Notes under the pieces: model-generated | Database searches by the model: none | What the model saw: the letters and a program-made list of their open reading frames with translations, nothing else | Told to the model about the DNA's origin: nothing | Shown here: positions 26,233-37,197 of the stretch, in pieces | Layout of the letters: each line of letters begins with the position of its first letter | How positions within the stretch are numbered: the stretch's first letter is position 1 | Assembly: GCF_020085105.1 (NCBI RefSeq) | Contig: NC_058045.1 | Coordinates: forward strand, 9,999,833 to 10,063,832 | DNA from: Siniperca chuatsi | Lineage: Eukaryota; Chordata; Actinopteri; Centrarchiformes; Sinipercidae | Reading direction: 5' to 3' | Length of the DNA: 64,000 nt | Position numbers and translations under genes: made by a program

Positions 26233-29200
26233 CTGAGGAAGGAGAGGAGGAGGACAAGACACACAAAGATGGCACAAACAGGAACACAATGTAAACCTTC
26301 ACTGTGAGTTGCAAAGGGAAATTCAGACATGTCTAAATGTACTGTATAGGAAATCAATGAAAAGTAAAAGTAACAGTGTAATACAATACAACTCATCTGC
26401 AATGAATACCTCAAATGTTAATCTTACAATGTTGGAACTGTGACACTGAGGTGTTAACATTATTGTGTCCACCCTTGTATGCATATGCTGTGGCATGTTA
26501 TGTGTGTATATAATAGTATGTGTATAATACATGTACCAATATGTGGTTATGTGTATACTGTATACCTATATGAATATGTAAATACAGAAAATTATTTCTA
26601 GATCTACATTAGGGCTGCAACTAACAAATCTTTAATCGTCCAGTCTTTAAAATGTCGAAAAATAATGAAAAATTCCCATTGTAATTTCCCAGAGTCCAGG
26701 GTGGTGTCTTTAAATCTTTTATTTTGACCAACCAACAGCCTAAAATCCAAATATATTCATTTGACAATGATGTAAAACAGAGGAAACCAGTAAGTCCTCA
26801 TGTTTGATAAGCTGAAACCACAGAATGGTATTTTTTCTTGAAAAATGACTAAAACAATATCAATCTGAATTATCATGACACAATTCTTGAATAACAGCTG
26901 GAATTCAGGCCCAATATTCCCAACAGGAGTAGAGGAGGATCAAATGAATACAAGAGAAGAGGAATCTGAGTGCTTTTGTCCTCTTTGCTAAATCCTGGTT
27001 TGGTTTACAGTCCACCTGATGACATGAGACGTTCTCATGGACCCTGACAGCACAGTTCCTGTCCACCTTTTCACTGGACAAGAGACACCTTTATACCAGC
27101 CAGACTCATACAGTAAGACTTCTATTCAACAAACAGCAGACACAAACAAAGAGTTCCTTCATATTACTCTGCAATCTATGATGCAGTCTAATCCAATCCA
27201 GTTAAGCAGCAGGCCTTAAATTACAGTCTGATGGAGAGACTGCATTTGAAATCAATATTTCAATATCAAAGCAATATTTAACAGCTACTTACTGCCTGCA
27301 AAGTGAAGTCATTGAGTAAATGAGACATTTCTCACATTCTTTTCCAATATCATGCTACAATACTGTCTGTCAAAGTGTTCACTGTATGAGCTGTAATGTA
27401 AAAATCTTTCACATTTCAGTCCAGTGTCACTCCATTAGTGGATCTGCTGCTGAGACAAGTGAGTAATTGACAAAACAACTGGGCACCAGATGTGAGACTT
27501 GAGCAGAGTAACAGCACACATCAACAGCTCTGCAGTTAATATTCTAAGTTTATAAGTGCTGCGATTTTCTCGCCAAAGTATACACTGACATGGATAGAGT
27601 GTGCAGACATAGAGAAGATGACTTCAAGGCTTAAAGATGGTGGCATCAAATGGTAACACATGAGCTGACAGAGGCATCTTAACTTTTCTATTGTTACAGA
27701 TTGCTTAACAACATTGATGACAGACTGGTGATATGATTGATGTCATTTTTTGTTCTACTGTATCCTTTCTTTTTCTGTCATTACATTCTTCTTCTTCAAG
27801 CTGCATTCAAGTTATTGCATATAAAACATTTTGGCTCCAGCTTGGACACAAGCAGGAACGCCTTACATTCCCCATGGTAGGCAAATACCAACAGGATATG
27901 TGATGCAAATTATAAGAAGGACTTTTTCAAACAAGGAAGTGAAGCCGCCATGAACAATTAGTTCATAGTCTGTGATGGCTAAGAATTTTCTCTGAATACT
28001 GAGGGAGTGTAACACAATGCGAGGAATCTGACCTTTAAAGCTGTGTAACATTTCAAGGTTCCTCTGGAGTTGGCTGTAACCAAATCACACTGTGGTGCAA
28101 CACTGGACATCAGGACCTTGATGTCTTATCCTCCTGAAGACAAGAGCTCCTCGTTGTGTACACGCACCAAACTCCGGAGCTCAGCACTCACACACAGGTG
28201 CTACATTCCCATGTCTACTGTGGTCCAGGCTGACAGACAGAACAAGGGCACTGGGACAACTTCTCTTGTCTCACAGTACAAGACGCATCCATACAAGCCC
28301 ATTCACTGGTGTTATAGGTGAATAAAAACATGTGCATTTGACATATCTATCTATGGGCAACATAAATAAAATGATTCTATTTTCTAGCACAATGAAGATG
28401 TTGTCTTAAATATTTTTCACTCATTGTTTTTAATATACTGTATATTTTACACACGATCACTGTCCAATGAAAACCACGTATCTCCAAATATTGTGATTTT
28501 GATTTTTTCAGATGAACTGAATGATTCACTTGAGCAAACTCTCCTACTTCTTAAGTTAAGTAAAACCCCTTTGATTAGCTGAAAAATGCATTGTTGTAAA
28601 GCTGAAGACATTTTTCCATTAAAGTTATGGTTAAACATCTGTCAGTGGACAATTGACTCACTTGCCCCTTTAGGAAATTGATAACTTATCTTGGTGTCAA
28701 TGTAGGGCAGTGGTGGCCTAATGAGGTGCACTTCAGCAAGGTCCTTAACTCCAACTGCTCCAGTGGAGCTGCTCAGATTGTAGTTGTACTACTAGACAGC
28801 TTCCAGGTGTGACTGTGTGAATGTGATCAGGGCATTCCTGAAAAAGAGAGCCATGCTCTCAGTGAAACTGCCCCAAACAAAATGTTAATCTTAGCTCAAA
28901 AGCTGAATTCTTCTCGACAGGATCATGAATAATACTGGGTTTCTTCGTCTTTTTTTCCCAGGAAAGAGTCCTAAAAAAACAAACAACTGTTGTTAAACAT
29001 ACCTGGTTCCTCTCACCACGCTGTAGCCTGACCTCTTCAACTACAGGCCAAAAACACAGCCAACACCACCACTCTGCTAGGCTTTATGTAGCATGTTTTG
29101 TCTGCTGAACTTGCTGCTTCGTCTAGAGATGTTATTTTCAGAATCTGATTCAGAATCTGACAGTAAACTTGTGATACAGAGATATCCAAATATACATTTT

Positions 29201-30611
29201 CTCAGTCTGAAAAGCCTCACGACTTCAGTAAAGCCATCATAACCTGCCATGGTTAGTTGCAGATTGCTCCAGGAAAGACATATGGATGGGAATTTCAACT
29301 GCTGAGTCACATCAATTAAATAAAACAAGAGCGGCTCTGTCCTCCTAACCCTCTGTGACATTGATGCCTTTCTCCTCTACAACAGTAAACTAAACTGGAG
29401 GCTGATTTGTCCATTTAAACAAGGGGTCTCAGCATTTCCACTGCAGATAAGTACTCTGTGTTTGTTGTGAGTGAGTGATGTATTCAGGTATAACATTGTA
29501 TCACCAGCTGTGGTCAGTAAAGTAGAAAGTCTCTGGCAGAAAATATGAACAAAAGCACAATATTCTCTGGTATGATCCAACATTAAACAATACAAAACAT
29601 ACAACAAGCCTATGACACAAGTCTTGTTTATATATCCACAATATCACAGTACAATAACACTGTTCTTGTGTTTATTAGTGCACCACATGGAGTGTCATAA
29701 ATCCTGATTTATTCTAGACATAATAATTTCAGGCCTTCATTTAAAGACCCCTGTGTTGTAAACATTTTCACCATCAACAAACTGCAGACAATATGTCAGG
29801 AATACTGACAGATATACAAACTTATACCTGTACCATACAGATCTTTTGGTGCCATGTCTGAATTTAGTGCAATAAATTGGTTTTGGACTGTGTTGCATTG
29901 GTCTCTTAAAACACTCGGCAGCACATTTCATTTACAACTGTTTTAAAGCTGTCTCCTCCTTTACAGCTGTCCCAAATAAAAACAGCCACAACAAACATTT
30001 CACCACTCTGGAAATAGGATCAAGGGAGGACGCCTGATGAGTTATGACTGAAATCCAGCTGAGCACACACTAATTAAAACCAATCAAATGACTGAGAGCT
30101 GCAACTGAAGAAAATATGTCAGATTCTTGTAATTAAAGATGCCTTGAATTACTTTTGAGAGGGAAAAAAGCAAGAATTACCATGTTCTTAACTGTCACAA
30201 AGTGAGACTTAACTGAGCCCCAACTTTTAAATAAGCTAGAAGATCATTACTCTGCGAGGCGCACATCCTTCTGGTGAGACGTACAAGGGGGCTATAAAGT
30301 CTACAAGTTAGGCTACACCCCCAACCTAAATCTGAATATGCATAAAGAAATTCAAAAGTCTGACATTCATTTGGCAATAGAAAAGCAGCGAAAATGTCTT
30401 GCATGAATCTAAAAAAAAAGCTCATTATCTGTGCTCACCCTGAAGGTTCAGCTCGTTGGTGCGCACCTTCCTCTCACTCGTCCTGTGAGCTGCTGGATCC
30501 CAGTTTTCATGCTTTTCACAGCGGTGCACCGACCTACAGGTTAGGCTCCAAAATACTGAACCAGTGTGGACTGGGGAGGTCTCTCTCACTGCGCATTTGC
30601 ACAAGGATCTG

Positions 30612-30653
<42 letters not shown>

Positions 30654-31264
30654 TATGTAGCCTACTGACAACACACTGCTGCTGATGATGGGAGGGAAGT
30701 TTGATCCTGCTGGCAATGCTTCCCTCCTCTCTCCTCTTTGTGTTGCCTCGGTATGACATTTCTGGACTGAATTCAGCAGGTCAGTCCGAGAAATTCAATC
30801 CACTTTGATTTAATGGATTTCTTTTTTTTTCTGTGTTCCCATGTAATCTGATCCAACTGACAGACTATGTCAAATCTACAGTTATGTTTGCTGTGAGTAC
30901 TAAATTTGAATGACACAGTTTTGTAGTTGGTAAGTAATTCATGACGATCATCGTGAAGCAGACACGATAACAAATACGTAGATGATTATGAATTATGAAT
31001 GCATTAATTAATTAAGTTTTTTCTCTAATCCTATAAATGAGATGGGCTTTGTTTTTACAATAGTATTGACTATATAATATAGATAATTTATTACATAAAT
31101 ATGTTAGCCAGAAAATAAACATAAGAACAAAATGGGAAAATGGAAATATGTGTATACTGAGTTAGTTTCGCTTTATACCTCAATTCTGCAATTTCTTTTC
31201 AATAAGTTACTCGGTGGCTTTTATTTTGAAGGAAAATAAATTGGCCAAATCTTTGCAGTCACGT
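26233..31264. other. gas2 upstream region: 5' UTR intron, unlocated first exon and spacer to fancf
   Basis: No coding exon was recognised. At 26612 the phrase TAGGGCTGCAACTAAC starts a fragment resembling hAT-type teleost repeats. At 28690-28880 a segment (AGGTCCTTAACTCCAACTGCTCC, GAGAGCCATGCTCTCAGTGA) resembles another dispersed teleost repeat. 30616-30651 is a CA repeat. The gas2 promoter must lie in or beyond this stretch but could not be placed. Confidence 0.5.
30616..30651. repeat. (CA)n microsatellite
   Basis: About 18 uninterrupted CA units lie 0.6 kb left of the fancf promoter. Confidence 0.95.
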
Positions 31265-31276
31265 ACGCATGCGCAG
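31265..31276. promoter_or_regulatory. NRF1-like palindromic site in the fancf promoter
   Basis: ACGCATGCGCAG matches the core GCATGCGC palindrome of the NRF1 motif at all but the outermost positions. It lies about 60 bases before the presumed donor of the 5' UTR intron of fancf, in a CG-rich patch (31261-31320), where a TATA-less housekeeping promoter is expected. Binding is inferred. Confidence 0.6.
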
Positions 31277-31327
31277 TGGCAAAGGCGGCACGAACAGGCG
31301 GCCGGACGAGAGAAAAGGCAAAGACAA

Positions 31328-31605
31328 GTGAGTACAACAGCAACTAAAATATTCCTTTACACATGTGTGATATTGACTTTTGTGCGTAACGCTAGATGTT
31401 ACTTAAAACCATATTTGTTGAAAAGGATTTTGTTTTGAAACGTGCCACCGGAAGTCCTAATTAACGTTAGTTTGTTTACTTGAAGTTGTTCGAATCTAGC
31501 TAACCTGTAAGCTAGCCAACCCGCTAGCTAACTCAATAACGTTTTAGCGTTTTTCGGCGGCAGAGGACAGTTTGGGTGAATGTTTAAGTTGTGTCTTTCC
31601 TCCAG
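31328..31605 (+). other. fancf: Probable 5' UTR intron of fancf
   Basis: AAGACAA followed by GTGAGTAC is a strong donor, and TTGTGTCTTTCCTCCAG ending at 31605 is a strong acceptor. Splicing would remove 278 bases of leader and place the 5' end in the CG-rich NRF1-site patch. No transcript evidence is available here. Confidence 0.5.
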
Positions 31606-31661
31606 AGTGAGTGTCCACCTCCGGCGCTCAGAGGCTGAACTCTGAACGCAGAGAGCGCCAC

Positions 31662-32687
31662 ATGGAGGCGGTGCTGAAAAACTTGGCGAGCACGGCGGAG
31701 CTGCTGGCCGCGGCGGCGCAGAGCGGTGTGGTGGAGCACTGGGATAAACAAACTCTGTCCAGAGCTTTTCACTGGGCCCAGTACTGCGAACACATCTTTT
31801 CCAGGTTTCACAATAACCCCGCGATCAGGAGGCTTATGGAGAAGCAGCTGCAGCTCACAAATCAAAGTTTACAAGCTGCCTTCCCTGGTTACACAGAAGT
31901 GTCCTTCTCGGACTTCTCCCGGTGTCAGCACCTGTTGCTTGTTGGGCTGTTGAGCAATCCTGAGCTTCCCGGCTCCATCATGAAGATACTCTTTGACACT
32001 ATCAGTCCTGTAAACACCAAGCAGAGTGAATATCAGGATGTTACTGGCATGTGCAGCCACATCATTCAGTGCAAATCGGCGTGTAAAGTCCTGAGTCCTC
32101 TCATACACTCGTCAGCTGTTGGTGCTGATGCTGAGGTGCAGGGGGTGATGCTGATGGAGAGGCTGGGTGCTCTGCTGAGCCAAGGCAGTGAAGCCTGCCA
32201 GACAGAGCACTTTTTAGACTCTGTCCTCCAGGGATGTGAAGGAGCAGCAGAACATTTCTGTCTGGTCATCGCTGCAGCTCTGCTGACAACAAAAGACTCA
32301 CAAACTGCTTCGCAGGACTTTCTCTTGGACTGGCTGCAGAAAAAACACAGTGTGCTGCAGTACATGTGTTCTGCACTGCCTACTACACTTCTGTTAGACC
32401 TGGCTAAAGAACACCTGAAATTTAGAGATGCTTATTGTGATGTGCTGAAAAAGTGGGCCTCTGATATGGAGTACAGCATATTTGACGGTGAATGGGTTCA
32501 AACCAGCACAAACCAAACCGTGTCCTTCCAGAGACTGACAGAGCACTTTCTGGCCTTGTTTGAGGTCTGTCCCTCTCTGAGGGACGGTGTAGAAAAAGAG
32601 CTAAATGCTTTGAAAATGTCTGATGGAGACTTTGATGTCAGAGGTCTGAGTGTTTGGGGAGACCTCTTGTCAGCATTAAACAAGTGA
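31662..32687 (+). CDS. fancf: Fanconi anaemia complementation group F protein (FANCF)
   Basis: This is a single-exon frame of 341 aa, compared with 374 in human, whose gene also has an uninterrupted coding exon. The ATG at 31662 was chosen because MEAVLKNLASTAELLA aligns with the human start MESLLQHL..SELLA; the open frame extends 17 codons further upstream to an in-frame TGA at 31608 but has no earlier ATG. Family landmarks include RAFHWAQYCEHIFSRF near residue 35 and the strongly conserved end DGDFDVRGLSVWGDLLSALN. The middle is diverged, as is usual for FANCF. The protein is an all-helical adaptor in the nuclear Fanconi core complex: it links FANCC/FANCE and FANCA/FANCG to FANCM, which supports FANCD2-FANCI monoubiquitination in interstrand crosslink repair. 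The gene is divergent from gas2 and convergent with slc17a6, as in mammals. Confidence 0.95.
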   Translation: MEAVLKNLASTAELLAAAAQSGVVEHWDKQTLSRAFHWAQYCEHIFSRFHNNPAIRRLMEKQLQLTNQSLQAAFPGYTEVSFSDFSRCQHLLLVGLLSNPELPGSIMKILFDTISPVNTKQSEYQDVTGMCSHIIQCKSACKVLSPLIHSSAVGADAEVQGVMLMERLGALLSQGSEACQTEHFLDSVLQGCEGAAEHFCLVIAAALLTTKDSQTASQDFLLDWLQKKHSVLQYMCSALPTTLLLDLAKEHLKFRDAYCDVLKKWASDMEYSIFDGEWVQTSTNQTVSFQRLTEHFLALFEVCPSLRDGVEKELNALKMSDGDFDVRGLSVWGDLLSALNK

Positions 32688-35600
32688 CTGGAGTCTTGGA
32701 GCTTCTTCAGAGCTGGAGGAGATGGCCAAAATATAGCTATATGTATATTTATATCTTGATGTAATGTTTGACTAGGGCTGGGTATTAAACCTCAATACTT
32801 TTTTAATACCAAACAAAATGTGTCCATAGCACCGATTATTAGAAGCTGTCAAGGAAGGCTGGCAGCTCAGATTTGTATTCAGTTTAGACCGTTTCAAAAG
32901 TAATTTTTCAGTTTTAGTCTGTATTTTATTTAGGCAAAGTTCTTGTACGGCTGCTTGGGTTTAGACAATTTTAACATTTAAGAACTTTGGTTTCTTTTAT
33001 TGAATGTTTTGGTATCAGTACCGAAACTCTGTATCGTATCATATATAAAAACAACCTCAGGTCTTTTCAGTGCAGAATACACATGAAAAGCACACAATTC
33101 TTGAAGTTGTCGTTCACAGAGGTTTCTTCTCCATTTAAATTCTTGACTCTGACTTTATGCTGCATTTTTTGTGAACTATAATTGAATTAATATAATTAAA
33201 TTAAATTTAAAATAACTTGTGAACTATAATTTAATTAATATTGTGAACTGTAATTGCACGCAGGCTAACAGAGAATCAGAAACACAACATATTGGATACA
33301 TTCTAAAAATGCTCACATTTGTGGATCTGTTAAGCCTTTAAAATATGTTGCACTAGCCTGTTTCTTTCAGAGTATAAATACTTTTGTAAAATTTAATCCA
33401 TGCACCCTGTAATAAGGAAGTTATTTTATTTATCTCAGTACAATTGGATATTTGTTAAAGATACACATCTTGCAGAGTTTGGACAGATGGTAGCATCGCA
33501 TGCTGCTTTGTAATCAGTAGCAGCACGTGACCGGACTGAATTAAGTTGAAAGTAATTGTCAGGCAATGAATAGTTTACACTTTTATAAATAGGTCTCTGG
33601 AGATTCAAGGCTTCATTTAGCATGATAAATTCCACCTTACTACCAATTAATTATAGATGTGCTTTTTAAAAATCATTCTGTAGCAGTTGATTTGTGAGGT
33701 CCTGAAAAAATAATCTTAACTTGATTTAAAGACCTGCTAGTAAATTGTTGGGGATATAAAGAAATTGCAATAAGCAAAAAGAGCAAAAGCTTTGTGTAAT
33801 CAAATTGACCTGTTTCTAACTATATACACCTAAAATCATTTTCAGCTTCTCACACACCATCTGTCAGTATTGCTTTTTCACCACAAAGCTGCACTCGGTC
33901 TGAATAAAAACAATTTGACTGGCTTAATGCCAGTCATGTGACTAGACTGCCAATTCACACATCTCAGACCTCGCTCATGTGTCACAGCACCTCTGCGGCG
34001 AGGGATCAGTTAGTCAGATCTGGCGTCTTCAATCAAACCCTCCACAATAGCTGGTGTGTGACATAACTCTGGCAGAGAGCGGATTAGAGACCCGGCCGCT
34101 GTGTGGAGGGAAACACCAACACGGCCACGGCTCGTTTAACACACCGTGAAAGCAATTCACGTAGAGACAGACAAGGGTCACTGAGTAAGAGGCAGCATGT
34201 ACACAACCAATTTATTTCCAGCCAATGAGGAACATATGTATTTGGCTGGATGGAAACCAACAATGATTGAAGGGATCTCACCTGCTCCTGTGTTTATAAA
34301 TGCATGCAAATTCATTTAATTTAGATCATGTTAATGTAGCTCAGATTTTAACCAGTCGGTATTGAAGAATGTGAGATATAAATAATTTGTGGACAAATAA
34401 AGGGACATTTCATCCTTTACATGTTACCAAGCAGCACATTATCATTTAGCCTCTGGGACTGAACACTGACAGATTATTAAAATTTTTCGATTCTGTGTTT
34501 CTCACTCTTCTTCACAGCCTTACACATAACTGGCAGAGTAGGTAAGCAACCATGGCGATGATTCAGATTGTGTTACTGATGATTCAGATGGTGTTACTGT
34601 CTGACTCCAAATGAGAAGCCTACAAGAAAAGCAACACACCACAATTTAGTCATATGTCTGTATCTAAATCTATACTAAATGAAAACACGTTTTACCCATT
34701 ATTTATACATGTCTGACTACTGATAATAAAAAAGGAAAGCCCATTATTGTCAATGTTATGCCAAAGAATCTTTAGTTCCAGGGAGCTGCGTTATTTGAAT
34801 ATAACTAACCATTTTGCAGAGGGTCCCACTTGTTAATTATAAGGACCACCCCTCTATCGTACAGCAGGTATTTACCAACCAGTTATTTTGACTCATAAAT
34901 TGCCCTCTGCTCTTAACCTGCAAGGTAAAATGACAGGGTTGTGTTATCGTATCACTTCAAACAGAAGGAGGTCGACACAGCCCTATAATATCTACCACCA
35001 GCCCACTTTAAATGTGTGATGTTTGCTTGGAGACGTCTCTTAAATCTGCTAACTAAAAGTAGCAGCTAATCTCTTAAACAATGAATATAGTATTCCTCCA
35101 AGTGAGAAAATATCATATTTGGATGTGAAGTGATTTGTTTTTTATTCTGTCCAGTGTATTACTGGTCTTTGTCAGCGTGGGGTAACAAACTGCAGTGAGA
35201 CGTGCTGAGGGCGACTGTTGTTCTGCTGCTCCTAAAGGGTTGTGAAGGATAGTGTTCATTAAAACTCAGATCCAGCCCCCATCTGGTGGTGTGAATAGGG
35301 AGCCCTCCCTCGGCACGTGCCTAAGCCGCTCCAGCCTGGCCCTTGTCTGGCCTCGGTGACGGATCACAGAGGCAGGAGGGCCCCTCCGCACACCTGTGTC
35401 CCACTCAGAGGATGCTGATGATCAGTGGCCACCATCATCAGGCATGCACTGAGGAAGGGGGATTGATGCTTTAATTTGTTTTTTTCGCAAGTGAAGCTGT
35501 GAGGAAAAGATGGACGTTTTAATATGACAGGAGAAGTGTAATGTCTCCACTGAATCATGAAATGTTGGTGCAGCTTGTTCAAGATTTTTTTTATTGTCAT

Positions 35601-35944
35601 TCCTTCATGTATTTGCATACATAAAAAAACAAAACAAAATGTTCCCCGAAGTGCCAGTTGTTAGTAAAAACAATATCCATCATAAAAATAAATAAATTAG
35701 AATGTATGGCTAAGAAATATCAGTTAGAAAGAGCTCATCGAGACGTAGACAAACAGAAATTACTGCTCTGTGAAGAACAGGATGAAAGAAATTCACATCG
35801 TCCGCTCCAGGACGTCCCATTAAAACTGCGCTGTCAGACACTCCAACGAGGTGCTGTGGTTGCAGAAACACTGCTGTATTTTGGCACATGCGAAGAAAAA
35901 AAACAGTGGCTACTGTACATATTGGTAAAACTAAAAAGAATCAA

Positions 35945-36302
35945 ACAAAGCAGAGCTGCATTGATTAGATGATTAATCGGTTAGTCGATCGTCAGAAAAT
36001 TAATCAGCAACCGTTTTGATAGTCGATTGATTGTTTAAGTTATTGTTAAAGTAAAAAATCCAAACATTCTCTTGTTTAAGCTTAAATGTGAAAATGCACT
36101 GCTTTTCCTTCTCTTTACATATTAAATTAAATATCTTTGGGTTTTGAACTGTTAGTCGAACAAAACAAGACATCAGCTTGGGCTCTAGGAAATTGTGATG
36201 ACTGTTTTCTGATGTTACATAGGCCAAATGGTTAAATGATACATTCAGAAACTAATTGGCAGAGGAATCGATTATGAAAATGATCATTAGTAGCCCTAAA
36301 AG
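35945..36302. mobile_element. hAT-like MITE of the 'AGAGCTGCA..GATTAATCGG' type
   Basis: The left end AGAGCTGCATTGATTAGATGATTAATCGGTTAGTCGA and the right end AATCGATTATGAAAATGATCATTAGTAGCCCTAA are imperfect inverses. The first half, including GACTAATCG-like phrases and AGAAAATTAATCAGCAAC, is a widespread teleost repeat. Clear target duplications were not found, so exact ends are uncertain. A fragment of a similar family starts at 26612. Confidence 0.7.
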
Positions 36303-36883
36303 AAAGGTCACTATAAGTTGCAGCTATTTTATGATTATGGAATGTCGATTTATTTTTTTCATGTGAAAGAAAAATTATGTGCAGAAGATCAAAACACAAT
36401 AAGCTGTAAAATATTTGCCCTTGTTATTTGCAAATTCTGTCCTCATTTTATCCAGATTTCAAAGCAAAGCACTGCCAGCAAAGAGAATATCGTGTACAAT
36501 CTCATCAGCCTCTCATCCTTTGTCTGTGTGTGATACGAGCATGATATGAGCATGTTGTAGAAAGGAGGATATGAAGCTGTCAATGTAATGTGATACGGGG
36601 GAGGGGGACTGGAAGGACCTGTGATAGATTACCTCACATGCAACTGTGAGGTTCTGTGGAGGAAAAACAATTGGATGTAGCAATCTCCTTTCTCTTCCTC
36701 TGATGGTGGAAGATGCAATTCTCCTTCCACATATCCAGATCTGAAAATGTAGCCCTTATAAGGCATCACTGTTTCTCTGCTGCATTTCTGTGGGCGAAAT
36801 AAAATTGAGTTTGGTAAAACAAGATGGAGATGTTTTACAATGGACGCCATTTGCATATCACAAAAGGGAGAGTTTTGAGCATC

Positions 36884-37197
36884 TTAAAGGGACAGTTCAC
36901 CCCCAAATCAAAAATACATGTTTTCCCTCTTACCTGTAGTGCTATTTATCCATCTATAATGGCACTAGATGGCACTCGGCTTGTGGTGGGTTGGGTCATG
37001 ATTTCTGGAAAGAGACATCGCTGTTGAGTTTTTCAAATGTATTTTTTTGGCGCTTTGAGCACCATAAGCTGAGTGCCACCTAGTGCCATTATATTCAAAA
37101 AACTCGGCAACTCACACCAAACAATCTAGATGGATAAATAGCACTACAGGTAAGAGGGAAAATATGTAATTCTGATTTGGGGTGAACTGTCCTTTAA
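36884..37197. mobile_element. Long-palindrome MITE flanked by TTAA
   Basis: The element starts TTAAAGGGACAGTTCACCCC at 36884 and ends GGGGTGAACTGTCCTTTAA at 37197. The inversion continues inward: TCTTACCTGTAGTGCTATTT / ATCCATCTATAATGGCACTA on the left against TAGTGCCATTATA, TAGATGGATAAATAGCACTA and CAGGTAAGAGGG on the right. Most of its 314 bases can therefore fold into one hairpin. TTAA at both ends suggests a piggyBac- or Kolobok-type mobiliser. It carries no gene. Confidence 0.88.

Noticed and set aside
30425-30716. Minus-strand frames with poly Cys-Val runs
   Set aside because: They are translations of the CA microsatellite.
31584-32365. Minus-strand frames of 79-99 codons opposite fancf
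   Set aside because: They are antisense shadows of the fancf coding exon.
35658-35972. A 104-codon + strand frame
   Set aside because: It starts in AT-rich intergenic sequence and runs into the hAT-like element; no domain or family match was recognised.
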